DNA from: Closterium sp. Naga37s-1
Taxonomy: Eukaryota > Streptophyta > Zygnematophyceae > Desmidiales > Closteriaceae
Length of the DNA: 64,000 nt
Reading direction: 5' to 3'
Assembly: GCA_947471745.1 (NCBI GenBank)
Contig: CANJKZ010000783.1
Span: 322,501 to 386,500, forward strand
A program made the position numbers and the translations under genes. Under the pieces are notes generated by a model. It did not search any database and was not told the origin of the DNA. It saw only the letters and a program-made list of their open reading frames with translations. Below are positions 31,997 through 42,258 of the stretch, one piece after another; the stretch's first letter is position 1, and the number at the start of each line of letters is the position of its first letter.

Positions 31997-33135
31997 CATT
32001 GCAAGTCTTGTCTGTTTCGTTGTAGGTGTGACCAATAGCATTGCATGAGCACTTGGGAGTGCCATCGGCTGTCACAAAGCAGGAAGCACTTTTCCCGCAA
32101 TCCACTTGATAACACGCGTCTGCAGGGGAATTCAAGATAGTTTCGAGGTGAAATAGGGGATCGGAGATGTGAAATGGACGATAGACTTTCAGCACACACC
32201 CATATCCAACACCCACCCACATTCCAGCACCCACCCACACTCCCACTCACCATTGCAAGTCTTGTCTGTTTCGTTGTAGGTGTGACCAATAGCATTGCAC
32301 GAGCACTTGGGAGTGCCATCGGCTGTCACAGAGCAGGAAGCACTTTTCCCGCAATCCACTTGATAACACGCGTCTGCAGGGGAATTCAAGATAGTTTCGA
32401 GGTGAAATAGGGGATCGGAGATGTGAAATGGACGATAGACTTTCAGCACACACCCATATCCAACACCCACCCACATTCCAGCACCCACCCACACTCCCAC
32501 TCACCATTGCAAGTCTTGTCTGCTTCGTTGTAGGTGTGACCAATAGCATTGCACGAGCACTTGGGAGTGCCAGCGGCTGTCACAGAGCAGGAAGCACTTT
32601 TCCCGCAATCCACTTGATAACACGCGTCTGCAGGGGAATTCAAGATAGTTTCGAGGTGAAATAGGGGATCGGAGATGTGAAATGGACGATAGACTTTCAG
32701 CACACACCCATATCCAACACCCACCCACATTCCAGCACCCACCCACACTCCCACTCACCATTGCAAGTCTTGTCTGCTTCGTTGTAGGTGTGACCAATAG
32801 CATTGCACGAGCACTTGGGAGTGCCATCAGCTGTCACAGAGCAGGAAGCACTTTTCCCGCAATCCACTTGATAACACGCGTCTGCAGGGGAATTCAAGAT
32901 AGTTTCGAGGTGAAATAGGGGATCGGAGATGTGAAATGGACGATAGACTTTCAGCACACACCCATATCCAACACCCACCCACATTCCAGCACCCACCCAC
33001 ACTCCCACTCACCATTGCACGTCTTGTCTGCTTTGTTGTAGGTGTGACCAATAGCATTGCACGAGCACTTGGGAGTGCCAGCGGCTGTCACAGAGCAGGA
33101 AGCACTTTTCCCGCAATCCACTTGATAACACGCAT
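31997..33135 (-). CDS. EGF gene (left copy) exons 8-12, 254-bp exon+intron array
   Basis: Five 123-bp exons at exact 254-bp spacing (33013, 32759, 32505, 32251, 31997 as 3' ends), near-identical in exon and intron. The module is DACYQVDCGKSASCS..GTPKCSCNAIGHTYN. The right gene copy has six such units. All phase 1, so unit gain or loss keeps the frame. Confidence 0.9.
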
Positions 33136-33307
33136 CTGCAGGGGAATTCATGATGGATTCAAGGTGAAAAAGGAGAACGGAGATGTGAATGGATGATCTT
33201 TACCCAATTGTGAGAACAAACTCACACATCGGCACACGCCCATACAACACCCACCCACACTCCAGAACCCAACCCACACTCCAGAACCCACCCACACTCC
33301 CACTCAC

Positions 33308-34240
33308 CATTGCAAGTCTTGTCTGCTTTGTTAAAGGTGTGGCCAGTAGCTTTGCACGAGCACTTGGGAGTGCCATCGGCCAAAGAGCAGGAAGTACTGC
33401 TGCTGCAATCCACTTGATAACACGCGTTTGCAGGGGAATGCATGATGGTTTCAAGGTGAAATAGGGGAACGGAGATGTGAAATGAACGATTTTAACGAAT
33501 TTTGAGAACAAACTCACACTTCAGAACACCACCCATATCCAACACCTACCCACACTCCAGAACACAACCCACACTCCAGAACCCACCCACACTTCCACTC
33601 ACCATGGCAAGTCTTGTCTGCTTCGTTGTAGGTGTCACCAATAGCATTGCATGAGCACTTGGGAGTGCCAGCGGCTGTCACAAAGCAGGAAGCACTTTTC
33701 CCGCAATCCACTTGATAACACGCGTCTGCAGGGGAATGCATGATGGTTTCAAGGTGAAATAGGGGAACGGAGAGGTGAAATAAACGATTTAAACTAATCG
33801 TGAGAACAAACTCACACTTCAGAACACACCCATATCCAACACCCACCCACACTCCAGAACCCACCCACACTCCCACTCACCATTGCAAGTCTTGTCTGCT
33901 TCGTTAAAGGTGTGGCCAGTAGCTTTGCGCGAGCACTTGGGAGTGCCATCGGCCAAAGAGCAGGAAGCACTGCTGCTGCAATCCACTTGATAACACGCGT
34001 CTGCAGGGGAATGCATGATGGTTTCAAGGTGGAATAGGGGAACGGAGATGTGAAATGGACGATTTTAACGAATTTTGAGAACAAACTCACACTCCAGCAC
34101 CCACCCACACTTCCACTCACCATGGCAAGTCTTGTCTGGTTCGTTGAAGGTGTGACCTTGAGCTTTGCACGAGCACGTGGGAACACCATCAATCGTAGAG
34201 CAAGTAGCACTCATGCCGCAATCCGTTACTTCGCACATGT
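33308..34240 (-). CDS. EGF gene (left copy) exons 4-7
   Basis: Four exons (34121-34240, 33881-34000, 33603-33725, 33308-33427) with modules such as DMCEVTDCGMSATCS and DACYQVDCSSSASCS. In exon 5 the fifth Cys is Arg (CSRKATG, codon CGC) in both gene copies. Introns begin GTGAGTGGAAGTGTGGGTGGG and end CCCCTGCAG. Confidence 0.85.
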
Positions 34241-34298
34241 CTGCAGTGCAGGGGGCAGGGGAAACCGTCCGTGATGGTTCAAAGGTGAAAAGGAATGA

Positions 34299-34316
34299 CT
34301 TTTGAGTCGACTCAAG
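34299..34316. repeat. Palindrome CTTTTGAGTCGACTCAAG
   Basis: Inner 14 bp perfect (TTGAGTCGACTCAA), centre GTCGAC. Abuts the truncated exon-4 copy. Confidence 0.8.
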
Positions 34317-34352
34317 TAGCACTGGTGCCGCAATCCGTTACTGCGCACATGT
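34315..34352 (-). pseudogene. Truncated copy of EGF exon 4
   Basis: TGCAG|ACATGTGCGCAGTAACGGA... repeats the first 38 bases of the exon at 34121-34240 and then stops at the palindrome 34299-34316. Same arrangement at 58104-58141 in the right copy. Confidence 0.75.
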
Positions 34353-34590
34353 CTGCAGGGGAAACCGTGATGCTTCAAAGGTGGAAAGGGGAAACAGGTT
34401 TGTGAAATAGACAGTCTACCTGATCGTGTAGTGTGCATTAACCCACACTTCAGCACCCCAGCAGTGAGAAGAATGCCGTGAGACGTGAGAGGATGGGAAG
34501 CAAGAGCGGGGTGGGGGAAGCAAGAAGGTGGGTGGGATGCACGACCAACACCAGTTGGTTGTCATGCCATGCCACTGCTTATTAGCTTGC

Positions 34591-34608
34591 TTTTGAGCCG
34601 TCTCAAAG
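34591..34608. repeat. Imperfect palindrome TTTTGAGCCGTCTCAAAG
   Basis: Same family, mismatched centre and one end. It lies in the intron between exons 3 and 4, next to a 19-bp minisatellite. Confidence 0.7.
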
Positions 34609-34639
34609 CACCCACCCACCCACACTCCAGAGCTGGGGA

Positions 34640-34890
34640 AGCACGAAGGTGGGTGGGATGCAAGGAGGTGGGTGGGATGCAAGGAGGTGGGTGGGACGCA
34701 AGGAGGTGGGTGGGACGCAAGGAGGTGGGTGGGACGCAAGGAGGTGGGTGGGACGCAAGGAGGTGGGTGGGACGCAAGGAGGTGGGTGGGACGCAAGGAG
34801 GTGGGTGGGACGCAAGGAGGTGGGTGGGACGCAAGGAGGTGGGTGGGACGCAAGGAGGTGGGTGGGATGCAAGGAGGTGGGTGGGATGCA
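34640..34890. repeat. 19-bp minisatellite (left copy)
   Basis: About 13 units of GGAGGTGGGTGGGACGCAA, with GATGC variants at the edges. Same unit number in the right copy (58429-58679). Confidence 0.92.
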
Positions 34891-34984
34891 CGACCAACAT
34901 CAGTTGGTTTTCATGCCGTGCCACTGCGTATCAGCTTGCTTTTCAGGGGTGCATTTGAACAAAGCTCCCCTCCCCAGCTCTCAC

Positions 34985-35152
34985 CGGAATGGCACTTTTG
35001 GTCCAGCTCGCTGAAAAAACGGCCACCCGCATTGCATACGCAGGTGTAAAAAACCACATCTTGCTCGTGTTGCACAATGCACGTAGCATCGCTCGGGCAG
35101 ACTTTGTTGCAGGAAGGAGTGGGGTTCTGATTAGGAGTAGGGATGTTTTGAT
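34985..35152 (-). CDS. EGF gene (left copy) exon 3
   Basis: 168 bp. Pro/Asn/Gln-rich linker DQNIPTPNQNPTPS, then module C-NKV-C-PSDAT-C...C-V-C-NAGGRFFSELDQK-C. Donor GTGAGAGC, acceptor TTTCCAG. Confidence 0.82.
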
Positions 35153-35454
35153 CTGGAAAGAGGGAGGGAAATGGGGTACAAAATGGTCATTTTGCTAGCC
35201 AGCCGAGCGATGATAAACTCACCCACACTCCACCTCTCACCCACTCTCCACCTCTTACCCACACTCCAGCACCCACCCACACCCCTGCGGTCACCCAGGG
35301 AAGAAAGTATGTGAGAAGCCAGAGGATGGGAAGCAAGAGCGGGGAAGGCAAGAGCAAGAAGGTGAGTGGCGTGCACTGCTATTACCAGCTGGTTGCCATG
35401 CCACTGCTTATGAGCGAGGGTGCATTTGATCGCTGTGGCCCAGCACACACTCAC

Positions 35455-35580
35455 CATGGCACTGCTGTTCGGCTTCACTGAAGGTCAGACCGTCGGTGAC
35501 GCACTAGCAGCCGAATGTGTTGTCAGCAAGCACAATGCAGTAGGAATCGCTCGGACAGACTCTCTTGCAGGTGGGATTCT
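35455..35580 (-). pseudogene. EGF gene (left copy) exon 2 with an in-frame TAG
   Basis: 126-bp phase-1 exon: C-KRV-C-PSDSY-C-IVLADNTFG-C, then TAG (35504-35506) and CVTDGLTF. The right copy has CAG at 59293-59295 (C-Q-C). A single C-to-T change on the coding strand separates them. Confidence 0.85.
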
Positions 35581-36049
35581 CTGAGTTGGGAGGGGGGGAG
35601 GGGGGGAGGGGGAGAGGGGGGGGTTGGGGGGGGGGGAAGGCGGGCAGGTGGGAGTGGAGATGTTGCAAGCTAGCCTACAATAAAGTCACCCAGGTCTTAA
35701 CTCCCACCCACACTCCAACTCCCACCCATACTCCAACTCCCACCCACACTCCAACTCCCACCCACACTCCAACTCCCACCCACACTCCAACTCCCACCCA
35801 CACTCCAACTCCCACCCACACTCCAACTCCCACCCACACTCCAACTTCCACCCACACTCCAACTCCCACCCACACTCCAACTCCCATACACACTCCAACT
35901 CCCACCCACACTCCAAGTCTCGTCCACACTCCAAGTCTCGTCCACATTACAGGTCTCACCCACACTCCAGGTCTCACCCGCACTCCAGGCCTCACCCGCA
36001 CTCCAGGCCTCACCCGCACTCCAGGCCTCACCCGCACTCCAGGCCTCAC
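35581..36049 (-). repeat. EGF gene intron 1 with two 18-bp minisatellites
   Basis: On the coding strand the intron starts with 4-5 units of GTGAGGCCTGGAGTGCGG, followed by about 11 units of GTGTGGGTGGGAGTTGGA (to about 35697), then a G-rich (plus strand) run at 35585-35640. The right copy is four units shorter. Each first-type unit contains a usable-looking donor GGTGAGG. Confidence 0.9.
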
Positions 36050-36230
36050 CAGCGAAGGGGTCTTCCGAGCATTCCTCCTCGCCAGATGGGCCCGGAAGGC
36101 AGATGGTAGTAGCGCTAGCGTGGGTTGTGAGGAGGCTGAGCGCAACGAGTCCCACGACGAATGCGCCCACGCTAGTACTGCCAACGCCAACGGCAACGGC
36201 AGACCGGGGCCGCCCGGAGGAGCGCTTCAT
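36050..36230 (-). CDS. EGF gene (left copy) exon 1: signal peptide
   Basis: [20 protein letters not shown] then a hydrophobic core and THASA before the mature [10 protein letters not shown]. 60 codons plus one base (phase 1). The donor GTGAGG at 36049-36044 is the first of a series of identical donors, because the intron starts with an 18-bp repeat containing GGTGAGG. Confidence 0.82.
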
Positions 36231-37252
36231 GACGACGGATGACGGGGAATCAGGGAGGCGGGTGACGGCTAGGGAGTCTGGGAGGCGGGTGGGATCAACG
36301 ATCAGCGCGCAGAGGCGAAATGCTCCGGCCTTTCTTGCAAGTCAGGTGACGAACCGCAGGGACCACGCTCGTGTGCTCAGCAGTGGACTAGTTGAGTCGA
36401 CTCGTCGAGATTAGGGCAGAAGCTCGAAATGTGCGAGCCCAGGAGGAGGAGACGAAAGCACGTAGTCTACGAGAAGTGGCGTGAGAATGTGATTCTACTG
36501 CCTCGGAAGGGGGTGTTGATAGTGCTGAGACTGAGTGGCCAAGCGCACATTGATCCATTGTTCCTATAATTCGACTAAGCTGACGCTCGCGCTGTGAACT
36601 TGCGCAATGTGATGCGTTTCGTTTCCGCGATTTGCGGAAATTTTCCGACAGTGAGGCGCGTCCGGAGGGAGACCGACCCCGCACAGCGTCCGGCGGAGGG
36701 GAGGGGAAGGGAAGGTGTGAGAGAGGAGCGACCTTCGTGACAACGGAGCGCGAAGGAGAAAGTGACGGGAGCATGACGGGAAGAAAGACCAGCGTTGCCG
36801 TTGGATGAGGCGGAATTGAGGCTCCGCAACGGGGCGCAGAGCGATAAGGCTTCCGCCTCGTACCAGGGGCGCGCTCGCGCACATTAGAGTACTTGGGGAC
36901 TTCACGCATTATTGCTGCGAGAGATACTGCACAAATGAAACAAATGCTGCTGTGAACGCGTTTGGCATGCCTAATCCAACGAGGAGAAAATGGCTAGGGT
37001 TTGCCGGTCATAGTTCGCAAGCGACAACGATATTTTGCGACAGTTCTCAATCGGACTACGTAACTATTGTTAGTCTGGCGGACCAGTATTTGCCCTACCA
37101 ACGCGTCTCGGCGACGGAAATCGGTTTGTGTCGCCGGCAAACTTGGTCGTACGAGGACCGGACGCGTTCTTTGCTGGTCTCGCTCGCCGTCAGCGTGTCG
37201 TCCACGGGCTGATCCAACAGGCGAGGTGGTGGCGAATATCGGATCTGATATC
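36231..37252 (-). promoter_or_regulatory. 5' flank of the EGF gene (left copy)
   Basis: About 1 kb between the ATG and gypsy-2. No domain-bearing frame; small frames on both strands are not supported. It holds a related palindrome fragment GTTGAGTCGACTCG at 36391 and a purine-rich stretch near 36700. The promoter presumably lies here, but no clear TATA box was identified. Confidence 0.4.
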
Positions 37253-37532
37253 TGTTATGAGCTGTAAAAGAGAGTGCGCAGGTAAACTAATAATGAGACT
37301 GTGATTGAATGATCTGAGAATACAATGAAGGCATAGACTAATGTAGGGACTAGCCTAGCTAGGAGAGAACCTCGGACGAGCGAGGTTGGGTGCAGGTTTG
37401 GCGATGGGAAAATGCCGAAGGTGACGCGAGGAGCCTCGGCAGCGTTGAAATCGGCCGAACGTGCAAAGTGCGAAAATCGGGCTGTACGCGAAGCAGTCAA
37501 ACCCGATAAGGAGTTCGAAAAAATTCCTTACA
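37253..37532 (-). repeat. Gypsy-2 left copy, 3' LTR
   Basis: 280 bp, near-identical to 60972-61251. Confidence 0.92.
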
Positions 37533-37549
37533 CAACCCCCCCTTAAGAA

Positions 37550-40500
37550 AGGCGGTCAATATCCGAAACACGCCAGCGTGCCAAGTAATCACGAACCAGT
37601 GACGAGGCGTCCAGCGAGTCGGGGTGCACCCACGTGTCGTCTTCGCTGGAACGATTAGTCCAACGGATGAGGAAATCCACGTGGCGACCAGCTGCGTCAA
37701 GGCGAACCCGGTTTGCCAAAATCTTCGAAGGGTCAAGAGTCGGCTCCGGGACAGGTCGTGCAGTTGGGGCAGCTTGTTGCCTCGCAATGTCGGTCGTGGC
37801 TGGTACGAACTTGCGAAGCAGGCTGACGTGGAAGGCGTCATGAATGCGCCAGTCGTCGGGTAGCAACAGCTTCGCGGTGACAGGTGCCACCATCTTGATA
37901 ATCTTGAAGGGTCCACAGAATCGTGGCCATAGTTTCGACGGGCCGGGTAGGTGCAGGTTCTTCGTGTCAAGGAGCACTAGTTGCCCAGCTGTCAAGACGA
38001 GTTCCCGTCGTAGAAGGTCGGTGTATTATCGAGAAGTGATATTCGCCTTGCGAATTGCATCTGCTGCTTTCTTGCGGACTTCCTGAAGTTCCGTCACAAA
38101 GGTTTGTGACCTTGGGACCGGGTTGTCGATAGTGGTCGCTGTACGAACCGTCGGGTCCATCCCGTAATTCAGGAAAAACGGGGAGTGATTAGTCGTGCTG
38201 GACGGTGCGTTGTTGAAGGCGAACTCCAACATGGCGAGCAATTCTTCCCAGCAGGCAGGGTCGGGGAAGTTTGTCTTGATCAGCTGCTCCATTGTCTGAT
38301 TGGTCCTCTCGGTCTGGCCGTCCGTCTGTGGGTGGTATGCCGATGAGAACTGTAGCTTCGTGCCGTACTGCGCCCATGTCTCCTTCCAAAATTTCGATGT
38401 GAACTTCGCGTCTCGGTCGCTGATGATCGCTGAAGGGATCCCGTGCAGTCGCACGACCGTTCAGATGAAGAGGCGCGCAGTTTTTTCGGCTGTGATTATT
38501 GTTCGGCATGGGGCAAAGTGCGCCATCTTTGTGAAGCGATCGACGACGACGAGTACAGCGTCATTGCCAGACGGCCCAGCTGGCATCCCCGTGACAAAAT
38601 CCATTGTCACTTGCTGCCACGGTCGTTCGGGTGGCTCGAGGGGTTGCAACAGCCCAGCTGGTCATTGACGTGTCGATTTCATGGCTTGGCACACCCTGCA
38701 TGAGGACACATATCGCTGCACGTTGTTAGAGGAGTCAGGCCAGTAATATTGACGGTGTAGTAATTTCTGGGTTTTATCAACCCCGAAGTGTCCGGAGAAG
38801 TTCGAATCGTGGACCTCCTGGATAAGGAGTTCACGCAACAGCCTGTAAGCGGGAACCCAAATCCGGTCGGTTCAGGCCTTTAGGTAATAATCCCCTTTCC
38901 GCGTCGTGGCCTGCTGATGATTTCCAGTCATGAAGAATGGGTCCGTAGTGTAACCGTGGGTGAATAGTCCGGTAAGTAGTGGGTTCGAGTGGGTGATGAG
39001 TACTGCAGCGGATTGTACTGTCGGTCGGGTCAGGGCGTCAGCGATGCTATTTGCCCCTTTCTTGTACGTGATGCAGTAGGTGAAGTGGCTCTCCATGTAG
39101 TCCAGCCACCGAATTTGTCGCGGGTTGAGGTTGGGCTGGGCTCGCAGGTACTGTAGGGACTTGTGGTCCGTGCGAACAGTGACGTCGGCGCCCACTAGAT
39201 AGCAGCGCCACAGTTTGAATGCGTGAATAATGGCGAGCATCTCCTTGTCGTGAATCGGGTAGTTATGTTCGGCTGCCTGCAGCTTGCGTGATTCGTAGGC
39301 TATCAGCTGCAGCCTGTTCCCGAAATCTTGGAGTAGCACAGCTCCGATGGCGAAATCAGAGGCGCTGGTTACGACTTCGAACGGCTTCGATGGGTCGGCG
39401 ATGCGCAGCACAGGGGGGGAACGAGAAAATTCTTGAGTTCGTGGAAAGCCGCTTCTGCCTCCTCCCCCCACACAAAGTTCCTATCCTTGTGCAGCAGGTC
39501 GGTCAGCGGGCCGGTTATCCCCGCCATATTCGGGATAAACCACCTGACGTACTTCACGAACCCCAGAAAACTCTGCAGTTCCGTGACATTCGTCGGGGAA
39601 TTCCACTCCTGTATGGTCTTGATTTTCGCCGAGTCGATTTTGATACCGTCGCGTGAGATGACGTGCCCCAAAAACTCCAACTCCTGCTTAAAAAACTTGC
39701 ACTTAGAGCCCTTGGTGATGAGTCGGTTCTCCTGCAACCGTTTAAATACTGCGTCGAGGTCACAGAGATGCTGTTCCCGTGTCTTGTTAAAAATCAGGAT
39801 ATCGTCCAAGTAGACGATGACACATCGGTCTAGAAGATCCCGGAAAACCCTGTTCATGGTGAGTTGAAATGTCGAAGGCGCATTCGTGAGGCCGAAAGGC
39901 ATCACAATAAATTCGTAACTCCCGTAGCGTGTGCGAAACGCAGTCTTGTGACACTCGTCGGCGAAGACTCGAATCTGGTGGTAACCGCCACGTAAGTCAA
40001 TCTTCGAGAAATAGCGAGCGCCGCGAAGTTGGTCGAGGAGGTTGTCAGTTCGTGGGACTGGGTAGCGAGACTTGACGGTGACCTGGTTCAGCGCGCGATA
40101 GTCGATGCACATGCGAAGCCCGCCGTCTTTCTTCAGGGTGAACAGGATCGGTGTTGCGAAGGGAGATGTGCTGGCTCGAATGAACCCTTTCTCCAACAGT
40201 GCGTCAATTTGACTTCGCAGCTCCTCGAGTTCCGACTGGGTCAACCGCCACTGTGTCCGAACAGTCGGTTGTGCTCCAGGTTTCAGCTGGATTTTGTGGT
40301 CCTCAGGTCTCTCGGGTGGTAGTCCAGGTGGCAGGTCGTCGGGGAAAATGTCAAGGTACCTCCGAATCAGCTCCGCTAAATCCGGCGGTATAGCTGCACA
40401 CAGCTTCTCGATGTCCTTTCCGTCGGTGTCAACTGCCAACTCACGTAAGCAAACAGCGAACAGCTGCGCGCCCCTGTTGAAGTGGCGAGCTATAGTGATA

Positions 40501-41000
40501 GCTTTGACGCACGGGGCTTGGATGTAGTCAGGTGTCCATGCAGGCAGTTTAATTAGCCTCTCGTGCCTGTTGATGCTGCACGATCCCGTTGTCCAGTCGA
40601 TGAAGGGGTTGTGCCATCGCAGCCAATCACGTCCCAGCAGCACATCGCAGCCGTCCAGTGTCGTCGCGAGGAAATTTTTGTTGAAGCCAAAATCGTCGCC
40701 GCATTCGATCCTGATCGTCCGTGTTTTCCCGTTATCGCCAGAGGCGTCCCATCCACGAGGCGGGCGTCAATTTCGGGCAGACACATGTCAAGTTGCAGCT
40801 TGCATTTTTTTGCGCTCGCCGAGTTGAAGAGGCTATGGCTGGCCCCTCCATCGACGAACATTTTCAAGTTATTTTTTAACACCTTGCCAGCGACCAGCAC
40901 AGGGTGATCCACATGATTATCCCCGTTATTCGGCCGAGTGCGATCGATTGCATGAATCGGAACCACTACTCGGTGGGGATGGTGGGGTTCGGGCGACGGA
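37550..41000 (-). pseudogene. Gypsy-2 left copy pol region
   Basis: Protease FVDGGASHSLFNS (near 40860), RT KIDLRGGYHQIRV (near 39990) and YLDDILIF (near 39805), RNase H VRTDHKSLQYLRAQPNLNPR (near 39160), integrase IISDRDAKFTSKFW (near 38425) and YHPQTDGQTERTN (near 38330), chromodomain FLIRWTNRSSEDDTWVHP (near 37660). Interrupted in places. Confidence 0.88.
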
Positions 41001-41019
41001 GCACAGTCAGTAAAGGGCC

Positions 41020-42060
41020 CGCTAATTACGGACTCTTCCCATTTCCATGCTCCTTCTTGTCGTTCCCCGTCAGCGGCGTTTTCTCGTGGCAGTCTTTCAT
41101 GTAGTGACCCGTCTTCCCACACCGGTAACACGGTCCCTTAGTAGGGCGGTCGGGTGTATGGACGGTGTTGGTCGTGGCCCGATGGGTCTGGCCACGAAAG
41201 CGGTTTCCATCCCTGGAAGCTGCTCTCGCATACTGCATCAGCACATCTGTTGACTCCGCCAGCCGTACTGCTTCAAGAAATGATGTCGGGCGGCCCCTGC
41301 GAACCTCGTACTGTATCTCGTATTTGAGGCCGCTGATATATTTATCCAACCGCTCTGCTTCCGACATGTCATCAACTTGGTTGGCGAGGCCCATAAATGA
41401 CGCCGTGTAGTCTTGAACAGAAGCCATCTGCGACCATGCACGCAGCTTCATGCGAGCTTGCTCCGAGGCGGATACGTGCTCGAAGCGATCTCGTAAGCAC
41501 TCCTTCCACGTGCGTATCGTGGTCACTCCGAAGATTGATTGTGCCACATGATTAGTCACTGTTGAGGTCCCGTCTGCCGCATGCGTCATACCTGTCGGCG
41601 TCCCCGTTTCAAAGGTTCGGAGCCACCATTCAAGCGCTGCACCTCAAAGAAGCGAAACCGCGCAATTAATGCGCGTGGCATTGTCATTAACTCCTGCTGC
41701 AGTGAAGAAGACTTCGACCCCGAACAGCCACCCCTTTACTGTAACCGTCTTGTCTGTAGGATTAAACGGGGCGGGTTGATGGGTTTTATCTTGATCGTCG
41801 TTACTGCAGCTGGTGCTGCTGCCGCTCGCTGCCTGTCTTCCTCTTCGAAGTCACGTGTGAGCGCGTCCAAGGGATTGCTCACCGCTTGACTGTTGCCCTC
41901 GCCTTCATCATCGGGCGAGACCTGACACGCTTCACCTCGCGTCTGGCGCAGCTCGGCGTTTTCTTCACGCAGTGTTGTCACTTCCGCCATTAATGACTTC
42001 ATGCCCTCCTACATCTCTGCCACTTGCGCCATCAACCTGTTAACCGCCTCCTGATCCATG
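41020..42060 (-). pseudogene. Gypsy-2 left copy gag region
   Basis: N-terminal coiled-coil-like part (SLMAEVTTLREENAELRQTR near 41990), gag core (RARMKLRAWSQMASVQDYTA-like, near 41440) and zinc knuckle CYRCGKTGHYMKDC (near 41120). Nucleocapsid-type protein. Confidence 0.85.
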
Positions 42061-42244
42061 TGCCTAGCGCTACGTCGGGTGGGCAATCGGGTATCCGTGG
42101 CCTTCAGGCAAGTGAAAAGACGAACTATCGGAGTCGGGCAGGATTGAATTAACAATCCCTGCGCCAACCGTCGTGTAGTTACTAAACCAGCCACACCCGT
42201 GCCACCGAACTACCCTCGGAAAAGCGGGGTCAACTAGGAAAGTA

Positions 42245-42256
42245 GCTCTGATACCA
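42245..42256 (-). other. Gypsy-2 primer binding site
   Basis: The minus strand reads TGGTATCAGAGC two bases inside the 5' LTR, complementary to the initiator-Met tRNA 3' end. Confidence 0.9.
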
Positions 42257-42258
42257 GG

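Larger units (their letters stand above)
28650..36230 (-). pseudogene. Multi-EGF-like secreted protein gene, left copy (nonsense in exon 2)
   Basis: Exons on the minus strand, all GT-AG and phase 1: 36050-36230, 35455-35580, 34985-35152, 34121-34240, 33881-34000, 33603-33725, 33308-33427, 33013-33135, 32759-32881, 32505-32627, 32251-32373, 31997-32119, 31752-31874, 31319-31447, 30869-30994, 30368-30475, 28875-28985, 28650-28757. Exon 1 gives a signal peptide (hydrophobic [14 protein letters not shown], likely cut after THASA). Exons 2-18 each give one six-Cys EGF-like module, mostly C-x4-C-x5-C-x9-C-x-C-x13-C, so the product would be secreted or cell-surface and adhesive. Codon 86 is TAG (35504-35506) where the right copy has CAG, so this copy is probably dead unless exon 2 is skipped (126 bp, symmetric, so skipping keeps frame). 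The terminal exon is not resolved; joining exon 18 to the likely acceptors near 28455 or 28379 gives an immediate TAG. Confidence 0.8.

Noticed and set aside
31997-33135. CRISPR-like array because of regular 254-bp repeats
   Set aside because: The repeat is an exon plus intron with GT-AG borders and phase-1 frame in a eukaryotic gene; no spacers.
34485-34958. 157-codon Trp/Gly-rich plus-strand frame
   Set aside because: Product of the 19-bp minisatellite; no domain.
35565-36242. 225-codon Thr/Pro/His-rich plus-strand frame
   Set aside because: Antisense reading of intron 1 minisatellites across the EGF gene's first exon.
36388-36909. 173-codon minus frame upstream of the EGF gene as a separate gene
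   Set aside because: Overlapping frames on both strands, no domain, no credible splice context.
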